From positions 186,001 through 250,000 of the forward strand of contig JAAFIQ010000001.1 in assembly GCA_013298715.1 (NCBI GenBank): a stretch of DNA of 64,000 bases. Direction: 5' to 3'. Under the pieces are notes generated by a model that was not told where the DNA came from, searched no databases, and saw nothing but the letters and a program-made list of their open reading frames with translations. The position numbers were made by a program, and so were the translations under genes. Source of the stretch: Bacteroidota bacterium (GTDB taxonomy: Bacteria; Bacteroidota; Bacteroidia; B-17B0; Aurantibacillaceae). This document shows, one piece after another, positions 53,763-62,900 of the stretch (the stretch's first letter is position 1; every line of letters starts with the position of its first letter).

Positions 53763-53770
53763 TATTTTTG
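53763..53770 (+). promoter_or_regulatory. -7 box TATTTTTG next to the aminotransferase start
   Basis: Perfect TAnnTTTG, ending 5 bases before the ATG at 53776. A leaderless transcript is implied. No -33 TTTG is visible at the usual distance. Confidence 0.5.
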
Positions 53771-53775
53771 CAACA

Positions 53776-54915
53776 ATGATAAAGAGTAAATTACCAAACG
53801 TAGGCACAACCATATTTACAACCATGAGTGCATTGGCAAAAGAGCACAATGCAATCAACATTTCACAAGGCTTTCCTGATTTTGAATGCGACAAAAAATT
53901 ATTAGAGTTAGCTCAAAAGCACATGAATTCTGGTTTTAACCAATATGCGCCCATGCCAGGAGCGTTAGCTTTACGTGAACGAGTAGCAGAAATAATTTTT
54001 AATAGTCATGGTGCAAACTATCATCCAGAAACTGAAATTACAATTACGGCTGGTGCTACACAAGGCATTTATACATGCATTGCTGCTATTATAAATCCAG
54101 GAGATGAAGTAATAATTTTTGAACCGGCTTATGATTGTTATCAGCCAGCTATTGAGGTACATGGCGGAATAGTAATTCCTATACAGTTAACTTACCCTAA
54201 TTTTACAGTTAATTGGGCAGAAGTGAAAAACAAAATTTCTGCTAAAACAAAAGCTATTATCATTAATACACCGCACAATCCCAGCGGCACAACGCTTTCG
54301 CAAGAAGATTTAATAGCCTTAGAAAAATTGGTTGTTGGAACGAACATTATGGTTATAAGCGACGAGGTATACGAACACATGGCCTTTGATAACAAGCCTC
54401 ACCAAAGCGTTGCGCGCTTTTCTGGATTAAGAAAACAAACGTTTATCGTTTCTTCTTTCGGAAAAACTGTACATACTACTGGCTGGAAAATTGGATATGT
54501 GGCAGCACCAAAAGAATTAATGATTGAGTTTAAAAAGATACATCAATTTTTAGTGTTTGCTGTTAATCACCCATTTCAATTGGCTTTAGCTGATTATTTA
54601 GCTGATACATCTACTTACAAAGAGTTGAATCAATTTTACCAAGAGAAAAGAAATTTTTTTAGGGAGCAAATAAAACATTCGCGTTTTAAATTAGAACCTT
54701 GTACGGGAACGTATTTTCAATTGGTAAATTATTCTTCTATCACCAATATAAATGATGAGGAGTTTACAATACATTTAACCAAAGAAAAAAAATTAGCTAC
54801 CATTCCTTTGTCTGTTTTTTATACTAATAAAACGGATAATAAACTTTTACGTTTATGTTTTGCAAAGAAAGAAGAAACACTTTTAAGAGCCGCAGAAATA
54901 ATAAATACAATTTAA
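53776..54915 (+). CDS. methionine aminotransferase-like enzyme (YbdL type)
   Basis: Class I PLP aminotransferase of 379 aa. NISQGFPDFECD (about residues 28-39) and YAPMPGALALRE are typical of the YbdL/kynurenine transaminase group. NTPHNPSGT (about 168-176) and SDEVYEHM are PLP contacts, and the Schiff-base lysine is in SSFGKTVHTTGWKIG (about 232). Enzymes of this group often use glutamine as amino donor and 4-methylthio-2-oxobutyrate as acceptor, and are paired with an omega-amidase such as the one at 45746. Substrate is inferred, not proven. Confidence 0.88.
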   Translation: MIKSKLPNVGTTIFTTMSALAKEHNAINISQGFPDFECDKKLLELAQKHMNSGFNQYAPMPGALALRERVAEIIFNSHGANYHPETEITITAGATQGIYTCIAAIINPGDEVIIFEPAYDCYQPAIEVHGGIVIPIQLTYPNFTVNWAEVKNKISAKTKAIIINTPHNPSGTTLSQEDLIALEKLVVGTNIMVISDEVYEHMAFDNKPHQSVARFSGLRKQTFIVSSFGKTVHTTGWKIGYVAAPKELMIEFKKIHQFLVFAVNHPFQLALADYLADTSTYKELNQFYQEKRNFFREQIKHSRFKLEPCTGTYFQLVNYSSITNINDEEFTIHLTKEKKLATIPLSVFYTNKTDNKLLRLCFAKKEETLLRAAEIINTI

Positions 54916-55046
54916 TTTTTCTTGTATTAAACAGTTTAATTTTATAGTCTAATATTTTGAAAATCAGAAAGTTGTAAAATTAAACAAGTCTCGCACAATA
55001 AACAAAATATACATTCGTTATTAATGTATAAACCTTCAAAAAGCCT

Positions 55047-55235
55047 ATGATAGAAACATCTACTTTACATTTTAACGAAAACACTTTAAAAGTAAAAACA
55101 ACTACGCCGAAATGCGAGTTGCCTGAATTTGCAAGCGCAAAAAAAAGCACGCTTCAAAACATTTTAAACTACAGCAAAAGTTTACAAATTAAAAAATCTG
55201 AATTAGTGGGGGAGTTGGAGATTGTGAATGCATAA
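55047..55235 (+). CDS. small hypothetical protein (62 aa)
   Basis: A short ORF with protein-like composition and no overlap with another gene: a polar N-terminal part (HFNENTLKVKTTTPKCELPE) and a helical, charged C-terminal part (TLQNILNYSKSLQIKKSELV). There is no signal peptide or membrane helix. I cannot name a family. It stands alone between the aminotransferase and convergent pepT. Confidence 0.55.
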   Translation: MIETSTLHFNENTLKVKTTTPKCELPEFASAKKSTLQNILNYSKSLQIKKSELVGELEIVNA

Positions 55236-55339
55236 TATTTTCTATATTTTTAATAAAAGCATTCATTAAGGATAATAGGGAATTGGCACTAAAATATTTC
55301 AATTGTATTGATTCACAAACGTATTTTTTTTAAATAACC

Positions 55340-56587
55340 CTAACCCCTCTCCGCCCAAATACCAACTAAATGTACAATTGTTTCCACGGCCTTTTGCATG
55401 TCTTGCACACTTACCCATTCTTGTTTGCTATGAAAAGCGTGTTCGCCAGCATAAATATTTGGGCAAGGTAATCCCATAAAAGATAAACGCGAACCATCTG
55501 TTCCTCCACGAATACTAGATAATACAGGCGTTACGCCCGTGCGCTTAACTGCTTCTACTGCATAATCTACAACGTGTTGGCAAGTATCCAAAACTTCGCG
55601 CATGTTTCTGTATTGTTCCGTTACTTTAAACTCGTAACTACATTTATCATAATTTTTTAAAACTTCAATTGTAATTTGTCGTAACTCTTCCTCTAAGGCC
55701 AACAAGGTTGGTGTATCAAACGCACGAATAATAAATTTTAATTCTACTTGCTCAAGCCCGCCATTAATAGCTGTTGGATGCATGAAAGGTTCTTTACATT
55801 CAGTTGTTTCGGGTGTTTTAGTAATAGGAATTTTTGAAATTATTTGCGATGCAATCTTAATAGCGTGTTGCATTTTGTTTTTTGCAAAACCTGGATGTGT
55901 TGGAAAACCTTTAATAACAATACTTACACCATCAGCACTAAACGTTTCGTTCTCAATATGTCCTAAGGTTTCGCCGTCCATGGTATAACCAAATTGAGCG
56001 TTTAACTTTTTCATATCCACTTTATCCGTACCTCTGCCAATTTCTTCATCAGGCGTAAATAACACCCTTATGTCGCCATGTTTAACGTCTGGATGCGTTA
56101 CTAAATAATTTATTGCATCCATTATCTCTGCCACACCCGCCTTGTTATCTGCACCTAAAAGTGTGTGGCCATCAGCTGTTACAATATCATTTCCTATTTG
56201 CTTGGCTAATGCAGGGTGCTCGTTAAACTTTATTATTTGCGAGTTATCGTTTGGCAAAATAATATCTTGTCCTTTATAGTTTTTATGAATAATAGGATTT
56301 ACATTGGTTCCGCTGCAATCGGGCGAAGTATCCATGTGCGAACAAAAACAAATGGTAGGAATGTTTTTTGTGGTGTTACTTTTTAAGGTGGCATACACGT
56401 AGCCATACTCATCTATTTCCGCATCGCTTATCCCTATTGCTTTTAATTCTTCTACCAAAAGTCTACCTAAGTTTTTTTGCTTTTCTGTACTCGGGCAAGT
56501 AGCTGATGTTGGATCACTTTGTGTATCTATTTTAGCGTAACGCATAAAACGTTCGGTAACTGTGAAATTGTAGTTTGAAAAATTCAT
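55340..56587 (-). CDS. pepT: peptidase T (tripeptide aminopeptidase)
   Basis: Di-zinc M20 peptidase cleaving the N-terminal residue from tripeptides in the cytosol. Zinc and catalytic motifs are visible: FCSHMDTSPD (about residues 77-86), LLGADNKAGVAE (Asp bridging both zincs), TPDEEIGRGTD (catalytic Glu pair), MDGETLG and the final His in AGEHAFHSKQEWV (about 385-397). At 415 aa it is full length. It is monocistronic. The start NFSNYNFTVTERFMRYAKID is the family N-terminus. Confidence 0.95.
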   Translation of the reverse strand: MNFSNYNFTVTERFMRYAKIDTQSDPTSATCPSTEKQKNLGRLLVEELKAIGISDAEIDEYGYVYATLKSNTTKNIPTICFCSHMDTSPDCSGTNVNPIIHKNYKGQDIILPNDNSQIIKFNEHPALAKQIGNDIVTADGHTLLGADNKAGVAEIMDAINYLVTHPDVKHGDIRVLFTPDEEIGRGTDKVDMKKLNAQFGYTMDGETLGHIENETFSADGVSIVIKGFPTHPGFAKNKMQHAIKIASQIISKIPITKTPETTECKEPFMHPTAINGGLEQVELKFIIRAFDTPTLLALEEELRQITIEVLKNYDKCSYEFKVTEQYRNMREVLDTCQHVVDYAVEAVKRTGVTPVLSSIRGGTDGSRLSFMGLPCPNIYAGEHAFHSKQEWVSVQDMQKAVETIVHLVGIWAERG

Positions 56588-57089
56588 AGCAGATTTAATG
56601 AAGTGCTAAATTAACAAAAAACGAATTTAAGTTCATGATGTAGATTTTATTTTTTACAAACTAATTAGGATTCAATCAAAATGTATAACTAGGGTTCACT
56701 CAAAATGTATAAAAATTAACTTATCTGACTTTTGGCAAATGCTTCATGTAAAAAGAAGGTCTTTTTCAAATTAACTTATTTATATAGTTTCTCATTTAGT
56801 TAAACTTATAATCTATTTAATAACCAAAATATGAATTTTACATACATAACAATTCAACCTTTATAACAAACATAAACCAGATTGTGTCATTTAATTTATT
56901 TAACGGCCTACCCCTTCGAGATTCAATATTTACAATCGTTTTAGGCGCATGCTGTGAAAAACGAACTCTTTTTGATAAATAAATAATATAAGTTACCCAA
57001 CCTAATCTTAAAATGAAGTGTATAGGTGAAACAAGAAAGGTAAAAGTTTAAAACCTAAAATTTAAACTAATATAAAAAAACAAAACAAA
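56588..57089. other. 502-bp intergenic region with repeat remnant
   Basis: Divergent promoter region between pepT (minus) and the PKD cargo gene (plus). It holds the decayed repeat end at 56667-56721, a second TTAACTTAT tract near 56768, and A-rich leader sequence before 57090. No convincing ORF or promoter box was found. Confidence 0.6.
56667..56721 (+). repeat. remnant of the inverted-repeat element (left end, twice)
   Basis: AGGGTTCACTCAAAATGTAT (56691-56710) followed by AAAAATTAACT matches the first 31 bases of the element at 4008. Just upstream, 56667-56690 is an imperfect 24-bp tandem copy of the same end (AGGATTCAATCAAAATGTAT). The rest of the element is missing and no AAAT flank is present. 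Confidence 0.7.
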
Positions 57090-58019
57090 ATGAAAAAAAT
57101 TATTTTTAAAATCAAAAAAGCCACACTAACATTTAAAAGCGTTGTGGCTTGTGCATTGCTGTTTACATCGGTAAATATAAATGCGCAATGTAGTGCAAAT
57201 TTTACTTATACTGTAGGTGCAAATGGTGTAGTAAATTTTAGTAGTAGTTCATCAGGAACAACGATTAGTACAGCTCATTTTTGGAATTTTGGTGGAATGA
57301 ACATTTTGGGCGGACCTAATATGACGCATTCCTTTACTTCAAGTAATACGCAAACAGCTTGTCTAACTATTATTTCCAACACTACCAGTCCAAACAGTTG
57401 TACTAGCACAGTGTGTTACACATTAACGCCAACCTCAACTTCCACAGCTTGTACTCCAACCGTAAACTATTCTTTATTAAAAGATAGCCTAGTAAATCTA
57501 ACATGGTATGCTTTCCCAGTGTATCCATCAAATGTTACAAATGCAACGTGGAGTTGGGGTGATGGAAGCAGCACAGTTGGTCTTTATCCCAGTCATACAT
57601 ACTCTGCAGCGGGAACTTATTCAACATGTGTTACGATAAGTGTTTCTTGTGGAACAACAACTGCAACCTATTGCATTAATGCCAATATTTATAAATCATC
57701 AGAAAACAATGCTATGATTAATCTACAGGTTAAACCTCAACTTACACCTACTTCCATTAAGAATGCTAAAAATTCAAACCTCGGACTAACAATTTATCCA
57801 AACCCAAGTAATGGTCAAGTAAACTTAAATTTAGAAAATTCAACGTCAAAAGAGTTTAAAGTGGTTGTATATAATTTAGTTGGCGAAATGGTTCACACTT
57901 CTCTAAAAAACGCATCAAGCCCTCAAGTTGATTTATCTGCTCTAGTTGATGGAAGTTATTTTGTTGAAGTTACAAGCGATAATAGCAAAACGGTAAAAAA
58001 ATTAGTAATAAGCAAATAA
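57090..58019 (+). CDS. PKD-domain T9SS type A cargo protein
   Basis: A 309-residue secreted protein. The long N-terminal signal has a basic start (KKIIFKIKKATLTFK) and ends INAQ (about residue 33). Two PKD-like beta domains follow (about 35-110 with AHFWNFGG; about 120-200 with ATWSWGDGSSTV and YSAAGTYSTCVTIS), rich in Cys pairs. A type A sorting domain is at about 230-309 (LTIYPNPSNGQVNLN, VYNLVGEMVHTS, GSYFVEVTSDNSK). It is exported through T9SS. The function is unknown; PKD domains usually bind surfaces or polysaccharides. A strong terminator follows. Confidence 0.85.
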   Translation: MKKIIFKIKKATLTFKSVVACALLFTSVNINAQCSANFTYTVGANGVVNFSSSSSGTTISTAHFWNFGGMNILGGPNMTHSFTSSNTQTACLTIISNTTSPNSCTSTVCYTLTPTSTSTACTPTVNYSLLKDSLVNLTWYAFPVYPSNVTNATWSWGDGSSTVGLYPSHTYSAAGTYSTCVTISVSCGTTTATYCINANIYKSSENNAMINLQVKPQLTPTSIKNAKNSNLGLTIYPNPSNGQVNLNLENSTSKEFKVVVYNLVGEMVHTSLKNASSPQVDLSALVDGSYFVEVTSDNSKTVKKLVISK

Positions 58020-58038
58020 TTTTTTACCTAATAAAGTT

Positions 58039-58071
58039 AAAGGCTACTGCTAAAACGCAGTGGCCTTTTTT
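58039..58071 (+). terminator. intrinsic terminator of the PKD cargo gene
   Basis: AAAGGCTACTGC (58039-58050) pairs with GCAGTGGCCTTT (58057-58068) with one T-G pair, loop TAAAAC, followed by more T. It lies between convergent genes. Confidence 0.75.
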
Positions 58072-58101
58072 AATTTTAAACCCAAAAACAGAAAGTTCAA
58101 A

Positions 58102-59394
58102 TTAGAAGTATGTTTTCGCGGCAGGGGAATTTTTAATAAGAATTATGTAGTGAAAAAAGTTTGTGGTTGCTTTATTTGTTTTTAAGTCGTCAATAAAAAG
58201 AGAGTGATTACCAAAAGGAGTTTGAATAGAATTTAGCTTAAATAGAGTAGCAGAGCTATTGCTATTTTCTTTCAGTATTCCGATGTGTTTTTGGCGCTCG
58301 AAGAATCTATCGTTGCTTCTTAATTTAGTTGTAAAATATGGTTTGTTTGAGTAAAACACCCGAATAATCTTTGGTAAATAATGGCTAGGTATACTGGTTT
58401 CGCAATTAGAATACAGAGCAATTATAGAAGTTGCTTTAATTTGATTTTCTTTCAAATATGTTCCAAAATATTTTGCATTTTCAGTTTTTTCCAAATAGCA
58501 ATGATCAATACCAAAAAATCCAAACATTTTTTCTTTATTTAAATTAATGTGTTTGGCTTTTAATTTAAAATTTTCAAACATTAGGCTATCTCTAGCTAAA
58601 TCTTTTTTATCTGAGTTAGCTATAAATTTATTGTTTATGTTATTAATCAAATACTCAATTTCAGAAAAAGTTGTGTCAAATTCTTTTATGAGTTCTTCTC
58701 TATTATCTTTTAAATGTTTTGCATAATTTGAATAAGTTACGCGGTATTCATTTGTCTTTTCAGGATTGTTTTTATAAAAAAATTTTAAAAAGTGGCATGT
58801 ATCTTGCTTACCTTTTAAATGGTTGTTAAAAGTATTAAGTAACATTGCATGGCTATATTTATATTGGTGTTCAACATCAATACAAATAAACTTGATTTTG
58901 TCTTTTGATTCTAAACTTGCATTTAGTTCATAAATCTTTTTAAAGAAGTTGTAAAATTCTTTATTAGCATAAAAAGTTCCTTTTGCTTGGTAGAAAGTAT
59001 TTTTGAGGTAATTTTCATTACCCGTAGTGAAGTAGGCATTAAGATTTTTTTCCCAATAGAAAGGTGCTTCTAACAAAAAGTATTTAAAATTTGTTTTTTC
59101 TTTTATCTGACAAAATATTTTATATACAGCATCATAGGTATATGCTACACCGTGTCTTTCTCCCACTAAAAAAATATTGTTTTGATAAAAATCATCATAA
59201 AAAAAATTAGACCAATCAGGACAAGAAGTTTCAATCTCCAGCTTGTTCTTAATTAGATAAGGTCTTAATTCTTTCTTAATTTGAGCATAAAGAATTTCAT
59301 TGCTTATAAGTATCAAGGAGGTGATAGTTGTTAACAATCTATGATTTGGTAGTGCTTGAAAAAGACGCAACTTAAATTTTACAAATAAAATCAT
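58102..59394 (-). CDS. erythromycin esterase-like (EreA/ChaN fold) protein
   Basis: A 430-residue protein with an N-terminal hydrophobic segment (about residues 15-37) that may act as signal or anchor. IFLVGERHGVAYTYDAVYKI (about 75-94) matches the GExxHG start of the EreA/ChaN-like family and KMFGFFGIDHCYLEKTENAK (about 305-324) its second His-containing motif. Between them is a helical, lysine-rich region. The family hydrolyses esters or has unknown roles; there is no basis to call this an antibiotic resistance gene. It converges on the PKD cargo gene. Confidence 0.6.
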   Translation of the reverse strand: MILFVKFKLRLFQALPNHRLLTTITSLILISNEILYAQIKKELRPYLIKNKLEIETSCPDWSNFFYDDFYQNNIFLVGERHGVAYTYDAVYKIFCQIKEKTNFKYFLLEAPFYWEKNLNAYFTTGNENYLKNTFYQAKGTFYANKEFYNFFKKIYELNASLESKDKIKFICIDVEHQYKYSHAMLLNTFNNHLKGKQDTCHFLKFFYKNNPEKTNEYRVTYSNYAKHLKDNREELIKEFDTTFSEIEYLINNINNKFIANSDKKDLARDSLMFENFKLKAKHINLNKEKMFGFFGIDHCYLEKTENAKYFGTYLKENQIKATSIIALYSNCETSIPSHYLPKIIRVFYSNKPYFTTKLRSNDRFFERQKHIGILKENSNSSATLFKLNSIQTPFGNHSLFIDDLKTNKATTNFFHYIILIKNSPAAKTYF

Positions 59395-59551
59395 AAATCA
59401 TTACCACTTGCCTTATCCATTCTATGAGCGAAATAGTAAATGAAGTTACTCATTTTATTAAAGATATTTCTTTTTGTGTGTTTCACAAGTTAGAATCCAT
59501 GTGTTTTTAAGACATTATCAAACCTACTTCCTCTTCGAGATTAATCATTTT

Positions 59552-59926
59552 TTAGGCTGTCTCTGCCAATAAATTGGGTTTTAATCGAATTTCAATTAAA
59601 TTCCACAGCCTTTCAATTTCTAACGATAAAAACTTATTTCGTAATTGCAATTCCTCTATGAGTTTATCGTTACTTGGATTAGCAACAATTTTATTTAGAT
59701 TATTGTTCTTACCTTGAGGTAGCATTTCACCTTCGCCTAATAGAAGCCAATCTTGCGAAACAAAATAAGTTTTTACTAATTTTTCAATGGTTTCTGTTCG
59801 TATTAATTTTCTTTCTTCAGATTCTAAGTAATAAACTGCCACCGAAGACAATCCGCATTGTTTCGCAAATTTATTCACACTTAAATTATACGACATCCTA
59901 AGTTGTTTAATTCTATTTCCTAACAT
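59552..59926 (-). CDS. XRE family transcriptional regulator
   Basis: A 124-residue DNA-binding protein. Residues about 3-58 form the Cro/CI helix-turn-helix (LRMSYNLSVNKFAKQCGLSS, VAVYYLESEERKL), followed by the DWLLLGEGEML motif common in XRE repressors, and a C-terminal coiled coil (KLIEELQLRNKFLSLEIERL, about 88-112) for dimerisation. There is no ligand-binding or protease domain. It lies between the EreA-like gene and the giant cargo gene, all on the minus strand; its targets are unknown. Confidence 0.85.
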   Translation of the reverse strand: MLGNRIKQLRMSYNLSVNKFAKQCGLSSVAVYYLESEERKLIRTETIEKLVKTYFVSQDWLLLGEGEMLPQGKNNNLNKIVANPSNDKLIEELQLRNKFLSLEIERLWNLIEIRLKPNLLAETA

Positions 59927-59970
59927 GTTACTATTATTTTTGATAATTGTTCTTCTTTAAGTTTCACTTT

Positions 59971-62900
59971 TTATTTTTGAACTAATATTTTCCCTACTTT
60001 TTCAAATGTTTTTTTATTATAAAAATTACCTACAAGTTTGAATGTATATATATCATCCTTTACCAATTCCCCTTTATACATCCCATCCCAACTGTCAGTT
60101 TTGTTTTTTAAAGTGTAAATTAATTGCCCCCATCTGTTGTAAATGTAGCATGTATGATTCTCTAGGCATTCGCTTATAACTTTCCAATTATCATTCAGTC
60201 CGTCACTATTTGGTGTAAAGGTATTAGGAATGTATACCAAGTTTTCAAACAAATTATCCGTTTTTATTTTTCTAGTAAAACTACTTGTACAGCCATATAT
60301 ATTCTTTACTTTAAGATCTATCCTTTCCTCTTCATTATGTTCAAGTGGCACGTATAATTCATTTGCATTCGATTTAAAATTACCGTTCAAATACCATTCA
60401 TAATTATTAATCAATGTATTGGATACGCCTGCGAATTTATATAGATAAGTACAATCTATTAACGTAGAATCGCTAACGAAACTTGCTTTGGTTACTGGAT
60501 TAACAGTATAATTTATTGACGTAAAACCTTTACATCCTGCATCGTTAAATCCTTCTACACTCATTGCACCGTTGGTGGTTGGGGTTAAAACAACTATTTC
60601 ATTACCACTAGTATTCTCCCATATATAATTGCTTGCCCCTGTAACGTATAGCTTAAGATTTTCTCCTTGGCAAATAGTAGTTTTACCCGTTATACTTAAT
60701 GTTGGTACTTTTGCTACTGATAAATCATAAAGTTTAGTTGCGCTACAACCTGTTTGAGTATTTTGTCCAACAACGGTATACGTTGTTGAGCTTAATGGTG
60801 AAATGCTAATTGAATTTGAAGATACAGATTCGTTCCAAGTATATGTATTTGCACCACCAGCTATTAATGTTGCGTTTTGTTTTTCACAAATTACATCAGG
60901 CCCAGTAACAGTTATGAGTGGAAGTTGATTTACATTTACTGTAAATGTACTGCTATTACTACATCCTGTTGTTGGGTTTGTGCCCATTACAGAATAAAAG
61001 GTTGTTGTTAATGGAGTTACCTCAATACTTGTTGAAGTTAAACCGGTGTTCCAAATAAAAACATTTGCACCATTAGCTGTTAATATACTAGAATTGCCAA
61101 AGCAAATATTGTTTTTTCCATTAATTGTAATAATTGGTGAAGGACTAACTGTAACTTGATATACGGCTGTATTTGTGCAACCAGCAATGCCGTTGCCTCC
61201 AACAACAGTATAGGAAGTTGTTGAAGAAGGGGCGATAGAAATAGAACTTGTTACTGCTCCTGCATTCCAAGTACAACTTGAAGCGCCTAATGCAGTTAAG
61301 GTGGTGGTTTGTCCACTACAAATAGCATTATTTCCAACTACGGTTAATGTTGGAAATCCTTGTACGAAAACAGTTGTGTTTACCATACCACTACAACCTG
61401 TTAATGCACTTGTTCCAACAACATTTATTGTGGTTGAAACAGTTGGAGATAAAATTAGTTGATTGGATAAATTAACAGCATTCCAAGTGTAACTATTAGC
61501 CCCGTTTGCCGTGAGGGTAGTGGTTTGACCTACACAAATAGTTTGATTACCTGAAATAGATATAGTTGGATTTTGGTTTACTAACACACTAAATATTGCA
61601 GTATTTGTACACCCGTTAAGCCCAGTGCCACTAACGCTATAAGTTGTACTAACGCTCGGAGTTAACGATACTGAAATTGAGTTAGATAAATTAGGACTCC
61701 ATGAATAACTGATTGCTCCAACTGCATTCAATTGCGTACTTTGTCCATTACAGATTATAGAATTTCCAGTAATGCTTATAACGGGTCTCGGGATAACACT
61801 CACAGGATAGATAATGGTGTTTGTGCAATTTCCTGGATTGGATGACTGCAAAGTATAATTAGTTGATGTGCTCGGAGTAATTACAATACTCGACGAACTA
61901 TTTATACTTGGAAGCCATGTATAATTTGTGGCTCCAAAAGCACTTAAACTTGCGCTTGCCCCAGCACACAAAGGACTGCTTCCTGTATAGGCTATGCTAG
62001 GATTTGGAATTGCAGAAACTATAACGTTAACAGTGCCTGTAGAAATACAACCTAATGAATTAGTTGTACTTGCAGAATAAATACCAGAATTGGATGTTTG
62101 TGCATTACTAATAGTAGGACTTTGGAGATTACTCGTAAAACCGGAAGGACCTATCCAGGTTAAATTAGAATTTACGGCAGAGCTTAGTGATAAATTAGAG
62201 CCAGAGCAAATTGGACCATTACTTGAAACAGAAATGGTTGGTGTAGGATTAACAATTACACTTACCGTTCCAATTGATGAGCAGCCGGAAGGATTTATTA
62301 AGGACAAGGTATAATTACCAGAGTTGCTTACCTGTGAATTATTTATTGTAGGGTTTTGCAAGTTGCTATTAAATGCTGAAGGGCCACTCCATGAAAAGGT
62401 GCCTGTACCAATTGCACTTAACGATAGAGTTGCACCGGCACACAAAGGACTATTGCTAGTTGGAGTAATGGTTGGATTTGGATTAACTACAATAACTTTT
62501 TGTATTACATCAGAGCCTACACAGTTAGCAGCGGTTAGCTGTAGTGTGTATGTGCCAGGAGTAGTAAAAATTATTTGTGTTTGATTTTGCAAAAAAGGAT
62601 TAGGAATATTATTAGCGGTGCTGCTCCAAGTATAAGAGGTAGGAGAATTAGATGACTGATTAATTAATGAAATTGGTTGGTTTACGCATATAAAAGACTG
62701 TGGTGTAAACGATGCAATTGGACAGCCACACAGAATGGTTTGATCAATTTGAGTACTTTGTGCCACAGCTGGTAGAGCTAATTGAACAGAATTATTTTCG
62801 ATATTTGAAGCAGAAAAAACTACATAATTCATACTCGTTTTAACAAATGTTGAATTAATAACAACACACGTACCTCCATTGTAACTGCCATTTAAGGATA

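Noticed and set aside
56905-56950. Similarity to 59521-59560 (CCTAC, then CTTCGAGATT, then TTAGGC)
   Set aside because: Only about 25 matching bases with gaps between two AT-rich regions; not enough to claim a repeat family.
58102-59394. Macrolide resistance gene
   Set aside because: Only the general EreA/ChaN-like His motifs are recognisable; the protein is divergent, and no resistance context exists.
62090-62584. Two plus-strand ORFs (74 and 86 codons) within the Ig-repeat gene
   Set aside because: Antisense shadows of repeated Ig-like domains with similar translated sequence to each other; no independent support.
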